Positions 1 to 14,080 of a stretch of DNA of 64,000 nt are shown here, one piece after another. A model generated the notes under the pieces. That model worked only from the letters and a program-made list of their open reading frames with translations. It was not told the DNA's origin and ran no database searches. The stretch is taken from positions 1,242,181 to 1,306,180 of the forward strand of contig JADCRB010000024.1 in NCBI GenBank assembly GCA_021464245.1, read 5' to 3'. Origin of the DNA: Carallia brachiata. Lineage: Eukaryota > Streptophyta > Magnoliopsida > Malpighiales > Rhizophoraceae. Numbering within the stretch: position 1 is the stretch's first letter; every line of letters starts with the position of its first letter. Position numbers and translations under genes: made by a program.

Positions 1-3000
1 GTTACCCAACAGAAGGAAAATTTTTAAATTTTTTTCATTCAATAGGACATAAATGCCCTTAGGTAATGATATACACGGACATTTTGGGTTAAAACATGTA
101 CACAAATTGACAAACAAAATTTTTAATATTTTTCTTTGTGCTTAAGTATTTTTATTGTGACACCATCATAATGATTCAAGAACTATTTACCTGGCGTAGA
201 GTCCTTGCAACTAGTGCTTCTATCACAGGGCCTCTATCATCATTTAAAAGGTGCACTTCATCAATAATTAAGAGCTTCACAAGCATTGACAGTGCCATAT
301 CACTGCTTTTACGAGTAATGACATCCCATTTCTCAGGTGTTGTCACTATCATCTGACCCAAAATTATAGAAAGGTGGAAACCACCAGTTTTAGCATGAAT
401 CCTGACTTGGAATTCAGTTGCGACTAAATTTTAGGTCAAAAAATAACGCAACCTGAGTTTCTTCAAGTTCATTCTTAGAAAGTTGATGTCACCAGTAAGT
501 TCTCTCACAGTCATGTTCAACGGTGATAAACGATGGCTGAATGTTGATGTGACCTCTGCAGCTAATGCCTACAAGGAAGAACACAAGAAATAAGCAAATA
601 GCCAACCCCAAGACATATGCAACTCAACCAACCCAACACAATTCCCCAACCCTGCGATAGGAAATGGGAAAGTAGACTCATACCTTCATAGGAGCAACAT
701 AAACTATCTTAAATTCATCTTTATGCAAATAGCCATCCCTGAAGTGCTGCCCAATCTACCAAAAGGGGAGGTAAGAACTCATCGACCAGAAAAGTTTTCA
801 ATATGCATCATGTTCAACTTCATAATACCACTCAAATAGGAAACAATCTAGACCACATAAACAAGAAACTTGAATGCAATAACATTACAAATAAAAAAAT
901 AATAATAAAAAGAAGAAAAAAAACAATGGTTAACAGCCAACAAAAGGACAGAATTGCTTAAAACTTTGAAATACAGTGCAAGCGAAAACAGTCTCTCCCT
1001 ATTTTGAAATCTAAAAAGTGGTTGAAGTTATCACAACTATTCTATAGATATTGGCATCATCATTGGTGCTTTTCTCGGTCTTCAAAAATTGAATAAGCAA
1101 GTGGAAATCCTTAGTCTAATTGATCTAAAAGAGAGATAGCTCTCAGTTAGAGAACTGTCATAAAGAACATAAAGATGAGGTTCCAAATGGTTTATCGTCA
1201 ATGGAATTTTTTTCCACTAGGCATGCATCCAGGGCCTCGCAAAAAAAATAAAAAAATAAAAAAGCATGACATCCCTAGTCCCTTATGATTAGCAGAAACA
1301 AAGCGGTAGAATCATTTTTCCCTAATAATGTAGCCACAGTAGCCCCAGATGGACACTTCAACTATGTCAAAGCAAGCTAGCTGCCTAGGGCTCACGTGGA
1401 AGAAAAGTGGCACAATATATCGCTGCCATAATCTTTCCATCAAGGACATACAGCATAAGAGGAAGGGTTAACGAGAAAAAGAAGCAAAATATATTCAACT
1501 GAAGGCATACCTCATGTAAAATTGAAATCATTGCAATGTTTGTTTTTCCAGCTCCTGTTGGTGCACAAACCTGCAAGTATATTAACACTATAGATGTCTA
1601 AAAGCATTCCCTCTACCAAAGAGTTTAATAATACAAGACTGATCCATTAAGAAGCTAGTTACTAAGAGCACAAACAGGTACAAATCAATCAAAACCCATC
1701 GTCCCTTGCTAAATTCAACTATTGTACAGCTTGTATACCTCCTCATTATTCTTTAGTTACTTGCAACCACTAAGGAAGCTTTAATGTTATCCTTTACACT
1801 TCTTTCAATAAATGGAAAAATAGAAAGATCAGCACTTGTTGTACATATACATTCTGGCTGCACTCATTGTTTATGCAACCCAAGCTGCAAAATTTAACAA
1901 AAAAAAAAAAAAGAAAAAGAAAAAGAGGGCACTATGACAAAAAATGGGTGGATTTTATGGTGCAGTGAACTGAACACACAAACTTTTACATTAAAGTATA
2001 TAAACTTTCACAATAGGATCCTGCAAGACATTGTTAAAGGTTTGCTGATGCATGCAAATGGAACTTTCATCCAATGTAGTGAAATATAATGAAACTTGAG
2101 ATTGGGAACTTACAAGTATGTTCTCATTTGTGTAATAAACAGTTTGAAATATCCGGCTCTGAATACGATTTAGAGTTTTGTAGCCACGAAAAGCAGCTTG
2201 AGCAAAGTCGTCCAGCTCCTTTATGTCAATCTAGCAGCGTATAATGGCAGAAACATAGAAACAACAGAATGAAGACCGATAGAGAAAAGCTTCCAATAGA
2301 GAGAAAGAGCAACAGGCCCCAATGATATGAAATCAACATATATTAATTACACTACCTTGTCAAGAATATATTGCAATAAGTACTTTAAAAAGAGACATGC
2401 CTATGATGTATACTTGTGCATAAATTAATACCATAACTGAGACAACCAAGTGTCAGAACATACAATTTCAGGATAAAATTACCATTTCTTCTTCGGTTGT
2501 CCAAAGAAAGGTTGCTCTTTCAACAAGAAAGGCAAAAACAAGACACAGTTCTCTGCCATCTGGTGACTTAATGACCATTGGGCCTTTTTACTCTTTTTAA
2601 CAAAATTCACCTAATATCAAGTAGTGCACAGGCAACAGCTTTATCGTTTTTACTCTACAAGTTCAGGCCCATTCCCACCGGATAGGAGCCGATGCCTATT
2701 TCTATGCAGTGTTGTTCACTGATAACTAAGAAAAGATCCCCAACATCATAGAATCCCCAAGATCATAGAAACTAAGGACATAATCATTGGAATGATTTTG
2801 GTGATATGTCATGAGAGGAACCAATCTACCCAATATATTACCAGCTTTTCTCCAGGTTTCATTTGTGCGGTTGGAGTTGGCGGGATAATAACTTCCTCGT
2901 ACCCCTTGTAATGCTTCCTGACAGTACCTTGAGGAAGAGCTGCAACTGACATTGAATGAGACCCTGGGCCTGAGCCAATGAGATCATCAAACATGTTTTT

Positions 3001-5742
3001 CTTCTCACTTGCTTGAAGCAAAGAAGAAAAACTTGCAGCAGACGCATCATTTTCAACCCCATGTTCTGTCCCACGTCTATGTCGTTTTTCCTCCTTGCGG
3101 CGAAGTTTATCAATTTGCCTTTCAGATTCTGTTTGGACAGTAACCTACCATACGGGAAATTTCAGCCTTCATAAATGAATCAAACAGAGAAACCAATAAG
3201 TGTGAAAATAAAGATGCGTATATCAACAACTGTACCTGGGTGCCATAACTAGGCATACGTGATTGAGTGTTTGAAGCCATTTTATCAGTTTTCAACACAG
3301 ACAACCCATGATGGATAGCGTCAACAAGTTCCTTCCGATGCTGATAACAAGAAAAAATTTTCAACATACTGCCCAATGAATAAGATGTTCAATCTGTTGA
3401 CTGCAGTCAATGACACTTTCAGCAAGAAAGAAAGTGGTGAGTGGAAAGAAAACCATAGTCCCCAAGAAAAAATATTAGGTTTTTTGGTAAGCCATAACCA
3501 ATACTATGAGTGAGGGATATAAAGCAAGTCAAATAACAACTAAAGAAAACTAACCCCTAAACATTTCAAGTTCATAGTTTCAACAGCTTAGTTTACAATT
3601 GTTCAAAGAATAAACAACATGAAAGTTAAAGCAATGTTCTGTAAAAATACGATGCCCGCAAAAGGGAGCTTTCTTGATGAACTTCAAAAGTTACTTAATC
3701 TTCTTCTCTCAATGAAATAATAAAATGCTAATCACACAAAATTATACCATGCACATCATATCGGTAACATGGATGTGTGGTCATAATTCACATCAGCTAA
3801 GAAATGAACTCAACAACCAGTAGCCATGCAATTATACTGAGAAAAAGTTAATATCCTTACCAATATAAGTTCTTGAACCGTTTCAAACCCACCATCACCA
3901 ATAAGATCCAATAAATCACTGGCTATCTGAAATAGGACAGGAATAAAAAAAGGAAAATAAGAAACAAGCAATGAGAACTTAGCTTTCAATAGAGGTAAGC
4001 TCGAAAACTACATAAACATACTTCAGTAGGATTAACTATTAACCCATACCTCCTCACCAGGCTTGTCTGAATCGAGCACGACATATAGTCATTGCTAGAT
4101 CATCTTGAGACAGTTGTGAAGTACTTCCTATAACTATCTGGTCACATATGTCTCTCAGCCAACTTAAATTAAATTTTCTACCATCAGCAGCAGAAAGATT
4201 AATTACATTGTCACTATGATCATACCATCCATTGCTGAACAAAGAGGAAGGCACAGTGCTTTCCTCACTCATCAATTCGCCATCCTCCAAAGTAACATCA
4301 ACCAAAAACCTAGCTGGTGCCTGGAAAACAAGGTCAGCACCAAATTCCAGGTTATCGCCACTATTATTTACATGGTTTTTTGAAACAAATGCAACCCCAT
4401 TGTCGCTGGGTTGCAAAGCAGAAAGTCTGTGCCAACATTGCTGCTTTCCGTAGGTTGGCATCAGAAACTGCATGACCAACTATTCTCTGCAATGTCAACC
4501 TGCATTTCAACATCAACTAAAGTGCTCATAACTCAAAATAACACTATATCATCTTATTGGAAATTTTACGCAAACCAAAGCTGCTGCATTGAACTTGTTC
4601 CACAAATCTGTTGTTAAATAAGACATATTGAAGTGTATCTAACAAAAATCAACAAGTAACAAAATATTGCTATCCTTGTGTAACAAAAAGGTGCGCTGAA
4701 CTAACCATAATTTGGTATTATTAGAAGTTGGTATTATTAGAAGTCCAACTGTTAAAAAGCCACTGCTGATTTATGTTACAGCATCTAAAGATTCACTTCC
4801 TAAATTGAATTTCTATGCACTAAAAACAAATCAAGCATAAAGCATCAAGGAAGTAAGCTCTTACTTCTTCTCATTAATATTGCTATCAGTAATCACATCT
4901 TCCCCATGCCCTGACCCTGAACTGCCAAACAAACCATACAGCGTCAGCGCCACCTCTCGGAACTGTTCAGATGGCACTTCTGCATCTATCAAATCCACCA
5001 CTGCCCCAACAAATTGCTTGTACACTTGCCGCACTTCCACTGGGGCTGCTCCGCAGATTCCAATTCAGTTCAGATCATTACATTGCATACCACATAATAT
5101 ACATAATCGAAAAATAAAAATAAACATTACCTTCTTCCCATCGATCAACAATCTTCCTCGCAAGCTCTGATTCATTAAGTGAGTTTCCAACACTAAATCA
5201 CCCATAAAAGAGAACAGCCAAGCCAAAAGAAAATGAGTTAACGACCAATTCTTGACAGACGAAATCAAAATTAATTAAAAAAAAAAAGAAGAAAATCCAG
5301 ATAAAAGAACGGGAAGCCAAACGAGAACAAATTAATTTGAAACACAAAATCCAAAACAAAAAAATGGCTAATTCTTTAAGCAAAATCCAAGAAAAACTTA
5401 ATTTTACATCCCAAAACCAAATTAACTATAAGTTAAAGCCAATCAAGATTCTTGACCGGTGAAAAATAACACAACAATCAAGAACTTCAAGAATCCGTTC
5501 CGAAAAAAAATTGGCTTCTTTTCCTCGAATCAATTTCTTTTTTTTTTTTTTCTTTTTCTTTCTTTCCACCGATGATTCCAGTTTCCACGCAACCAAACAG
5601 AGAACAGATTGGGAAGGAGTTGTTATAATTACTCGGGAGGCTTGAGACGGTTCTGGAGAACGATCTTTCGCCGGAGATAGGCTTCATCAACGTCGAATGG
5701 TTCCCGGAGGGAATTTGTCAGGCGAGGCAGCTGCATTAACAT
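1..5742 (-). CDS. DExH14: DExH14 / ASCC3-like Ski2-type RNA helicase, N-terminal part (partial gene)
   Basis: This is the 5' part of a large Brr2/ASCC3-like DExH helicase, a nucleic-acid unwinding ATPase linked in other eukaryotes to ribosome rescue and alkylation repair. Twelve coding exons are visible: 5742-5633, 5192-5131, 5048-4865, 4484-4050, 3926-3861, 3340-3236, 3144-2842, 2230-2114, 1570-1511, 755-684, 568-453 and 352-191. They encode about 600 of the roughly 2,100 residues usual for the family. The Walker A motif ([10 protein letters not shown]) is in the exon at 1570-1511 and the DExH box (IIDEVHLL) in the exon at 352-191. The start ATG at 5742-5740 gives [12 protein letters not shown] and is the first in frame. 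Bases 1-190 are intron. Three reading-frame breaks are present (near 485, 4075-4080 and 4425-4431); see findings. Brr2 is less likely because the motif II region reads like DExH14. Confidence 0.92.
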
Positions 5743-8700
5743 CTCTTCTTCTTTCTTTCTTCCTTTCTTGAAGTTGGAGTCTGGAGTCGTTCGTCTCTTT
5801 CTGTAGCAGCTACTGAAAAATAATTTCTACAAAAACAGATTGAAATTAAAGTTGCGTTGCGAACCTTGCGCTGATGGAGAAGAAAGAAAGAAAGTGTGGC
5901 TGATGGCCAAAGGAGAGCGACTCCGCTCTCGGAGTGGAAAATAAAAGAAACAACTGAGATTTGGCAAACAACTTTTCACAGGGCTCTGGTGCGGTTTTTT
6001 AGGTTATATATAAGGCTTTGGGTGCGGGGCGATGCGGAATTTTGGGCCTGAAATTTCTCGGACTTTAAGCTTTTAGGCCCAATCTCTTAAGCCCTTGCTC
6101 TCGCTGGTATGAGGGACTTGAATTAACCAAAAAAAAAAAAAAAAAGAAGTGGAATTTACTTCTAAGCCTCTGACGTGCTCTGCGACTACACATTTTTTTT
6201 GAACATATTGTCAGTACTTAAATAATGGTATTTTCCCCATGACCAGCAATACTCAAACAATAAATTATAAAATACTACCAAATTAATAGTCTAGTTGTAA
6301 TTTGATATTTTCTTTATATTAATTCATATTCAAGTCTTTTTGTTGTCCCTCATTTATAAATAAAAGGATGTTCATATCAAGAGTACTACATTAAATTTTC
6401 GATCATTAATATTTTGTTGTACGTGGAGAAAGACAACTCAAACTTAATAACCCTATAGTAGTTGGTTTTCTTTAAGGAGAGATTGAAGATGGAAATGGAT
6501 AATTATAATCTCTGATTTATAAATATAATGATTTTATATATATATATATATATATATTTTTTTATTAAGAAAACATAAAAATAGTAAAAAAATTTATATA
6601 TACTTCTCATACAAGACTCTGTAAACTCGCGTGTTTGACATTGACGATTTTTTTAAAAAAATTTCCAACCATTGACGAATTAAAAAAAAATTCTACTATA
6701 TGCCTCTGCTATGAATGTAGTGTTGATGTATGTATTTAGGACAATGTTTATTGTTCAATGAGAGCATTCATATGTCGTCGTTCAAAACAAAACAAAAAAA
6801 AAAGAGAGCACTCGATTTAAGGCTTCATTTACGTATTAGATTTTTGATGTAGTTCTTAATTTTCACATCTTAAAAATTGGAAGTGTAAGGTATCCATATT
6901 TTAACTTTTTACACCTATTGACTGTACCAAGCACAAGATAAATCATGTATATGAAATCAAGGTGATAGATTAGTAGTGATTTGTCACGTATTTTACATAA
7001 TTGATCTAAATTTAAATTTAAATTTTAGGGTTTGTGTTTTCTTCTGACTCATGTTTGTCATCACTTAACTTTGGCTTGAATGTTTAGTTCAAGTGTAATG
7101 TATAGTTTTAAATTTAATAATTATTGGATGAACTGTAGAAGAATAATACTCAGAGTGTAAAAGTGTTCATATAATAGGTTTGTCTCTATAGAGGTAGCCA
7201 AATGGAACACTCAAATAAGAAATTACTTCGACCATAACTCACAAATACAATAACTGATATATCAAGATGCACTTTTTTCATTTAAAATAAAGGATAAATA
7301 TGTATATTAATGAATTATAACTCACCAAGTTCACTGTAGTTAATTAAAAATGTTGAATTCTAATTTTTGCCATAATCAATTAATAAAAAGAAATTAGACG
7401 ATGGGTTATAGCCTTGTAGGTATGGATTAAGTTAGGAACCGTTCATCACAATTGTAAACTTAATTACAAATAACACTAATACAAGTAGAGGAAAGTTAAT
7501 TATTAGAACATTTAGTACAGCGTAGCACAGTCACCTCCTTCGTGGGACCCAACGAGGGTTAGCTCAGAAGTCGGACCATCAACCATGACCAACAAGGAGC
7601 CATTCCGTTTCTCCAAATAAACAAGGAGCCATTCCGGTCTCACTTAAGGGTCAGGGGTCAGGGTCTTTTCTCTTTCTCTTTCTCTTTCTCTCTCTAGCTT
7701 CCTACATTTCTATATTTGCTTGAACAAGAAGGAACCGCCTGACAGTACGGAGCAAAAAAAAAAAAGCCAACCATCCACAGAAAAACAACAGTAATGGAGA
7801 CCCAACTGGTAAAATAACAACACTATGAAGCCCATCTGCCTCTTTCATGCTTGTTACCGTTGCCCTTCTCCTTTTTTTTTTTTTTTTTTTTTTACTTTTT
7901 AAGTTTTTTCTTCTCAAACCCTTTTAAAGTGTGACAGATGTAGGCATTCTGTGCTTATAGTTATTAAATCAACCATTAAAATTATAAGAGATCACATTTG
8001 GGGTGTAAAGAAACTTTTTTTTTTTTGGGTTCAATGATTGTGTATTTTGATACAGACCCATTAGTTCAAAGAGATTTATTAAAGCTATTTTTACGTAGAA
8101 AGTGATTATTTCAGCAAATAATGGCATTATTTATTGCAGTGGTAATAGGGCAACAGGAAATGCCCACAAAATGCTGTCCATTTGGGTGTTTTCTGTTTTG
8201 TTTAGTTTAAAAGTTGCCATTTTTTTTATTGCTCTGCCTTTCTTTTTTCTTTGTTTTGTTGATTTTTTTTGGGCTAATTTTTGCTGTTATTTCTGTGTTA
8301 TTCCGTTGTGATTAGGGGTTCTTTGTGAGATGGTTAGTGGTCTTTTCTACATTTTTTTTTTAATTTCCAGTTATCGTTTTTTTCGCTGTCATCGTTTGCT
8401 AACTACGTAATGGAGGTGGAACAAAACTGGCCAATTTAGGGAAATTTTTTTAAAAAAAAATTTATACTACTATTTGCTTTCTTTTTTCTTTTTTGTTACT
8501 ATTATCCACAGCGGAAATTATTTCTACCTGAATAAGATGCTAGATTTGCGCTTTTTGCATTTTTCGAGTTCATGAGCAATGGTCAGTTGGTTTTATTAGT
8601 TCCACTTCTTTTTTTTTTTTTTTATAAAATTTATCTAAGGTTTTATTAGTTCTTCCTCGCTTACATAAATTCTTCCTATTTAGCCTTTTGCTTGCTTTAT

Positions 8701-8940
8701 TCAATTTTGGGTATCGTACTCTGATTTTCTTTCAGGTTGGGGTGCAGTTGATTGTATTTCCTTTCATGAGTTCTTATTGTACTATAGATTAGTCACTCTC
8801 TGATGGCATATTCAGTTTGAAGAAGTAACATTTCCCGTACAAAAGTGTCATACATATTTAATCTTCTGCAAATTTGTTGCTGTGGATGATACTTCTTTAA
8901 AACAAAGCAATTAGTCTACTTCCAGCTTTGAAATTTGAAA
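5743..8940. other. Divergent spacer between DExH14 and the PHD-finger gene
   Basis: About 3.2 kb without a convincing gene. It holds the DExH14 leader and promoter up to about 6100, then AT-rich sequence with an (AT)n run at 6535-6557 and a pyrimidine (TTTCTC)n run at 7666-7695. A short 29-bp-period duplication of acaaggagccattccg sits at 7592 and 7621. Poly-T tracts at 7870-7892, 8012-8025 and 8611-8624 look like leader-intron sequence. The last kilobase is probably the transcribed leader of the downstream gene, but I cannot place its start or its 5' splice sites. Confidence 0.4.
6004..6082 (-). promoter_or_regulatory. Core promoter of the DExH14 gene: TATA box and two site II motifs
   Basis: A TATA-like run (TATATATAA on the plus strand, 6005-6013, nearly palindromic) lies about 260 bp upstream of the DExH14 ATG. 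Two TGGGCC/GGCCCA site II elements follow at 6043-6048 and 6076-6081, upstream in the minus-strand sense. Site II elements are common in plant promoters of housekeeping genes. A transcription start near 5970-5980 is inferred from TATA spacing. Confidence 0.5.
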
Positions 8941-11900
8941 ATGTCGCGGGGATCGGTAAGCTTTTGATTCCTTTCTTATTATGTAGATGCGAATGAAATG
9001 ATGGCCTAATGTTTCTAGGGGTATTCTGTGCACTCTTTGCATTTTGTTTTTTGTTTTTGAGATGCTTTACAGCTTATGTCCCTCTTCTGTCGTTTAATGT
9101 CCACTTGTTCTGAGAATAGAAAAGAACTCCTAATCTGGGAAATTGGTAGGTATAATGCTGGAATCACTAACTATTTTTGTTTTTCTTTTCTCATGACTGT
9201 TGTTTATACAACAGCGGCAAAACAACGCAAATTTTATGTCTGGAATTAGTAAGATTGATTTAATTTTGCTTTACCAAAACTCATTAGCCTATTTCTTTCC
9301 CTAGTAGCTGTGAAAATGGAAATCTCTCATGCATTGCTTTTCATCCCTCAGGTGAAACCTTGTGAGATATGTGGTAGTCCTGGTTTTGATGAGCTGATTA
9401 AAACTTGCTGCATGTGCAGAATGGCTCGCGAGCATGTGTAAGATGTTCTCCCCTTTTTCTGTGTGCCTGTATCTTCATATATTCATGCATAAGGTTTTCT
9501 TAGAAATAATTGTTGTAATAATAAGCAAGCAGACGCATCATCTTTGTATCTTCCCAAATTTCTCTTACTTGATCGACTATGCTTAGTTTAGATCTTTGTT
9601 CGAAAGTAGGAGGTTCTCATTTGTTACCATTATATAGTTGCTTGTGAACAGAACTAATGTCGAGTGAACTTTTTATGGTTTTTTAGAGTGAATTCTGATC
9701 TATTTTGTTGTATGACCTCTGTAAAATATTTGCTTCAAATTTTTCTTAAACTTCCTTTATTCAGATGATATCTAATATCATTGTTCTGTTGTATGCTGTA
9801 ATAGGAATTATTTTAACCCCTGTTCTTGATGTGCTAGCATTTCTCCTTCTTCAGTTACTGCATGCGGAATTATGCCATAAAGATTCCCAAAGAATGGATC
9901 TGTGAGGCATGTACATCAGGCGAAGGCATTACTTCACCAGGGCATGGTGGGAAGGAAACCTTCCGGAATATCTCTGATATCCTCAACTGTGACAAAGGTT
10001 CTTCGAAAGTCTGCAACAATATGGCAAAGCATGATCTTCTAAAAATGCAAAGGACCGGCAAAGTAAAGTTTCTTGATGCTGAAGAGGTCATAAAATTGGC
10101 ATCAGGAGCTACAAAAAAGGGATCTCCTTCAAAGATTTCTTTTAGATACAGATCGAGTTTTTCATTTGTCTCTGCGAAATTCCCCTCTCCAGAAAGAAAA
10201 CCTCCTTCAAAGGTTAATTGTAGTTCTAGACCTGGTTTGCCATCTGTCACCCCAAAATTCCCCTCGTCAACGGTAAAACCAAATCCAAGAATTGTTCCTG
10301 TTGATCTTACAAAGCCTTTTGGAGGTAAAAAATTGCAGCTAACTCCTATAGCTGACCAGCAGCCATCACGAACGACAGAAGGTGATGAATCTCTCAGCTG
10401 CCTTTTATATTGACTTTCTAACTCGAAATTAGCCCAGAAATTTTTGTTCCCCTCTTTGGAAAATTGTGGAGGTGATATTACCCATTTGTGTTTGTCCCTA
10501 GAAAGGTAAGTATATAGCTTGCATTTGATATGTAGCTGGTGGCAAACATATCTGTAACGGGTATAGATATTTCAGTGAGGAATGAGAACATCTGGTCCAT
10601 TTATTAAAAGGCAGATCTATATCATTGTTTTGGTAAAAAGCATTCTAATGACTTTTTCGGTTAATTGCTACTAACTACTCATTATCTTTATTATAGAGAA
10701 AAACACTGCTGTCAATCCTGCAAAGGACGGTAGTTCCAAGGCACTGGTAACAGCTTTTTCAAATCCTGAAGATAAAGGTGGCAAAACTGCCACCACCAAT
10801 GCTCCTACCAAAGATGTTGCAATTTGCAATGCCAATGCAAAGAAAGCTACAAGCAACCCTTCAGGCATATCTTCAACATTCGTCCTTAGTCTCCCTACCA
10901 CTGGTAAAGAACTCAAGTTCCTGTTGTGCATATTTATGCCAAAAAGGTCTTTGCTTGTCATGTGAAATTTCTTCGAGTCTTTTGATAAAAATTTGGAAAA
11001 TTTTGAACATTTCATACAAATTTGGAAAATTTGGGTCTTCTAGCTATACTTATATACTGCTTTACTCCTTCCTTCCTTTCCAACATGGGATTTCTATATC
11101 TTATACTACAAGACTCTTCAGAGAATCATTGTTATAAGGAACTGGATGTGCTATCTGCTACACAAACTGAAACTGCGTCTTCAGGCAAAGAGAAAGCAAT
11201 GGATGAAGAAGCATCATGCACGCCTCCACCATCAAGGCTCTGTAGCCCTAGTTTTTGTTCAGGCAAGGCAGAAGCTTTTATCATAAACTGTCCTTTGAGC
11301 CTCAAGCTTTTTGTTATTGTAGTAGCAAAAAGCAGTCAGGTTGTTTTGTCAGTTATTTGCAATTATTCAATTATGATTGAATTACTCCCTAAGCTATCAT
11401 ATCGTCATTTGTGTGTGATATCATGATTAGCAATCATTATCTTCAATTTTGCTAATCATTGAATCTGAATTCCTCCCAACCATCTCTTATTGACAGGCAG
11501 GAACTCTTCCACTGTTACTAAGCAGAAGATTTTAGATGCCCGGAAAGGAGATCCACTTCATGTTCTGTCTAAATTGCACTTGTACCATCCTTACTTACCT
11601 GCTCTACATGCTACTTGGAGGTTGGTTACTTATCTCTTGTGATGTCACCAATAATCAGCTCATCTCCGTTGCTATGCAACAGAAGAAAATTTGAAATTTT
11701 GAGTAGGCTTGGAAGTTAAAGAGTTGGTGCCAGCAACACACTTTAGACAATTCATGTTATTGTAAAAAATTTATCCACAACTCTTTGAAGGTTGGTCAGC
11801 AATTATTATTTTTCCAAATGAGGGCTTTGACATGTCTTCAATACAAGACAACAATAAATCTCAACTCAGCTCAACCAGCGAAATTTAATTGGGGTTGGTT

Positions 11901-14080
11901 ATACAAGTCTATTTTTGTCATTCTGTTCTATTGTCAGTCTAACTTGGTTTACAATTGGGTTCAAATTCATGTGTGATGTGTCCTTTTAACTTTTTTATGC
12001 AACTGAAAATATGAATGAGTTTGAGAGTTCATTAAGTTCCGTTATCAGTGATTTTCAAGGTCTCTTTTCTATTTGCCTACTCTTTCATCACAATTATGTC
12101 GCATTTTCAAATTAGTTTTAAGGCTTTCAGTTAAAATGCTTTTCCTAATGTTGTCATTCTCTGTTCTTGAGGCTGCAACTTTGTAGCTAGAATTTAGATC
12201 AACAAATTCCAGGATCCTATTTACACACGCAGAACGTGATTTCTTAGATTTTTGCTAATGAGTTTCCACTTCTTTATTTTTCCCTCTTTCCCAGGGGAGG
12301 CTTCAAGTTCTTTGGAGATGCAACTCCAAATCAATTCTATGGTGGCTTTGAAGCTCATCTTGCATCCAGAGTACACCGTAAAGCCTATGAATTTTCTCAG
12401 AAGATGCCCATAATCCTTCAGGTTCAGCTGCTTCCACAGTGCCATGCGTTGGCGGATCTATTCCATAATGATTCTCCAGAGATTAGTGATATTGCTCTTT
12501 ATTTTTTCCCTTCTTCCACTATTGGAAGGTATGTTTCTGTTTAGATTTCCTCCTTTTCATTGAATATCAGGAAATGAGGTGGTGAGATTTTACAAATGTT
12601 CTGGCATTTTATGTGTAGATCTAAAGAGAACATTCGTAGCGTGTTTGAGCTTTTGGAGATGAAAAAATCAGTGATCAGAAGTTGCATTGCCGGTGTGGAG
12701 TTGCTGATATTTAGTTCGAAACAGTTGCATATGGATTCACAAGGTGAGCATTCCGTTTCTTTATTCATCTTTCCAATAAACAAAGCATGCCAGCTGCTAC
12801 TTATTTGATTTCTCTCATGCTTTTCTTCATTTTTTTTTTGCTATCATAGCATAGGCACATCCCATGTTTGCATAGGTGGGATAAATTTGTTGGGAGTTCA
12901 CCATGGACTCCATTGAAATTAGACCATATGCTGATAATACTCGCTAAGTCCTCTATGGTCAACAATGGATAGAATATGATGTGGCATCTTGTATCTGGCA
13001 TCATTGTTGCACTCAACTCGCAAGACGCCACATATTTTCCTTTTCAGTATCATCCACCAAGGACTGTCTGAGTTGTTCTATAATAACATGTAGGAGTCTA
13101 TTTCAAATATTTGGAAGTCTAGCACTTTGTTAGACTTTTAGTGCATTTATCCCGATATAGAATACTTCAACCAAAGTCTGTGATTGTATGTGTAAACATG
13201 ATTTTGGGCTTTTGATAACCTAATAGGTGAAATTTCCCCAATAACAAAGGTTCTTTTTATTATTTTTATTATTATTATTATTTTTTTTTTTGGTGAGGAG
13301 TTGGGCTGGGGCCTGTGGTTTGCATGGATATCAGGGAAATCTACATTGATTATGCGTTTATGTAGGCCTAAGTGTATATATTTCTCATTCAAAATGCACA
13401 TAGTTTGTTTTTGTATTTATTTGAATCTATAAATAAAAAAACACTTAGCGCTAAAAGATTTTAAAAAGCTTAATGATGCATCCAAGAAGATTGTGCTACA
13501 GATCACTTGATTGATATGTTAAGAAACAGAAAGGCTAAGCTTGTAGCAATGCTAGTCGTCAAATTCCTACATGTTGTAGAAATGACTTTCTTTTGCCTAC
13601 TGGGAGAGCCAAGGGCTAGACCTTTGTATGTGACAGATTATTGGAAGGCTTATGCTTAAATCTAATGTTTCTTGATGCTGGTTGCCAAGGGCTAGATCTC
13701 TATAGCTGAATGTGCACGTCACCTGCATGAGATATTTTCAGTTCCTTTATAGATATGATTTGAATTACTTTCTTGTAGATTTTCTCTCGAGGTCTTGCAC
13801 AAGGCCGTTCTTGTGGGGAGTCTTTCATAATGCAAAAAATAACAAATTTTCCAAGACACATGCAGAATGCTCTCCAACAGTTTCTCCTACACAATGCCAA
13901 CATTTTGAAAATTCCACTGCGGACTGCAGTGAGAGCGTGGACATGGAAATTGACATGTTAGGCGGAAAGACTTGTGGAAGAATTGATGTTGTTGTTTCAA
14001 AAGCATCATCTAGGAGATCACACGGAGAGCCTGACAAGGAAAGTGTCGACGATTTTGAGGATTCAAAAACCATATTTTAA
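8941..14080 (+). CDS. PHD-finger protein, AIPP2/PAIPP2-like
   Basis: Likely a chromatin reader of the plant AIPP2/PAIPP2 group, whose Arabidopsis members act with a BAH protein and the CPL2 phosphatase to repress transcription. Nine exons (8941-8955, 9352-9437, 9855-10381, 10697-10903, 11113-11262, 11497-11620, 12295-12528, 12619-12743, 13779-14080) sum to 1,770 nt, or 589 residues. A compact PHD finger spans residues about 8-48 (CEICG, CCMC, EHVYC, WICEAC). A low-complexity Ser/Pro/Lys middle follows. The conserved C-terminal domain at about residues 345-510 includes RKAYEFSQKMP, DIALYFFPS and FLWGVFHN. The start ATG at 8941 gives MSRGS before the first intron and needs transcript support. 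The intron after 11262 appears to use a GC donor. The protein is short compared with AIPP2 itself, closer to the small family members. Confidence 0.82.

Noticed and set aside
9870..10250. Minus-strand open frame of 126 codons
   Set aside because: Antisense to a confirmed exon of the PHD-finger gene, with no domain.
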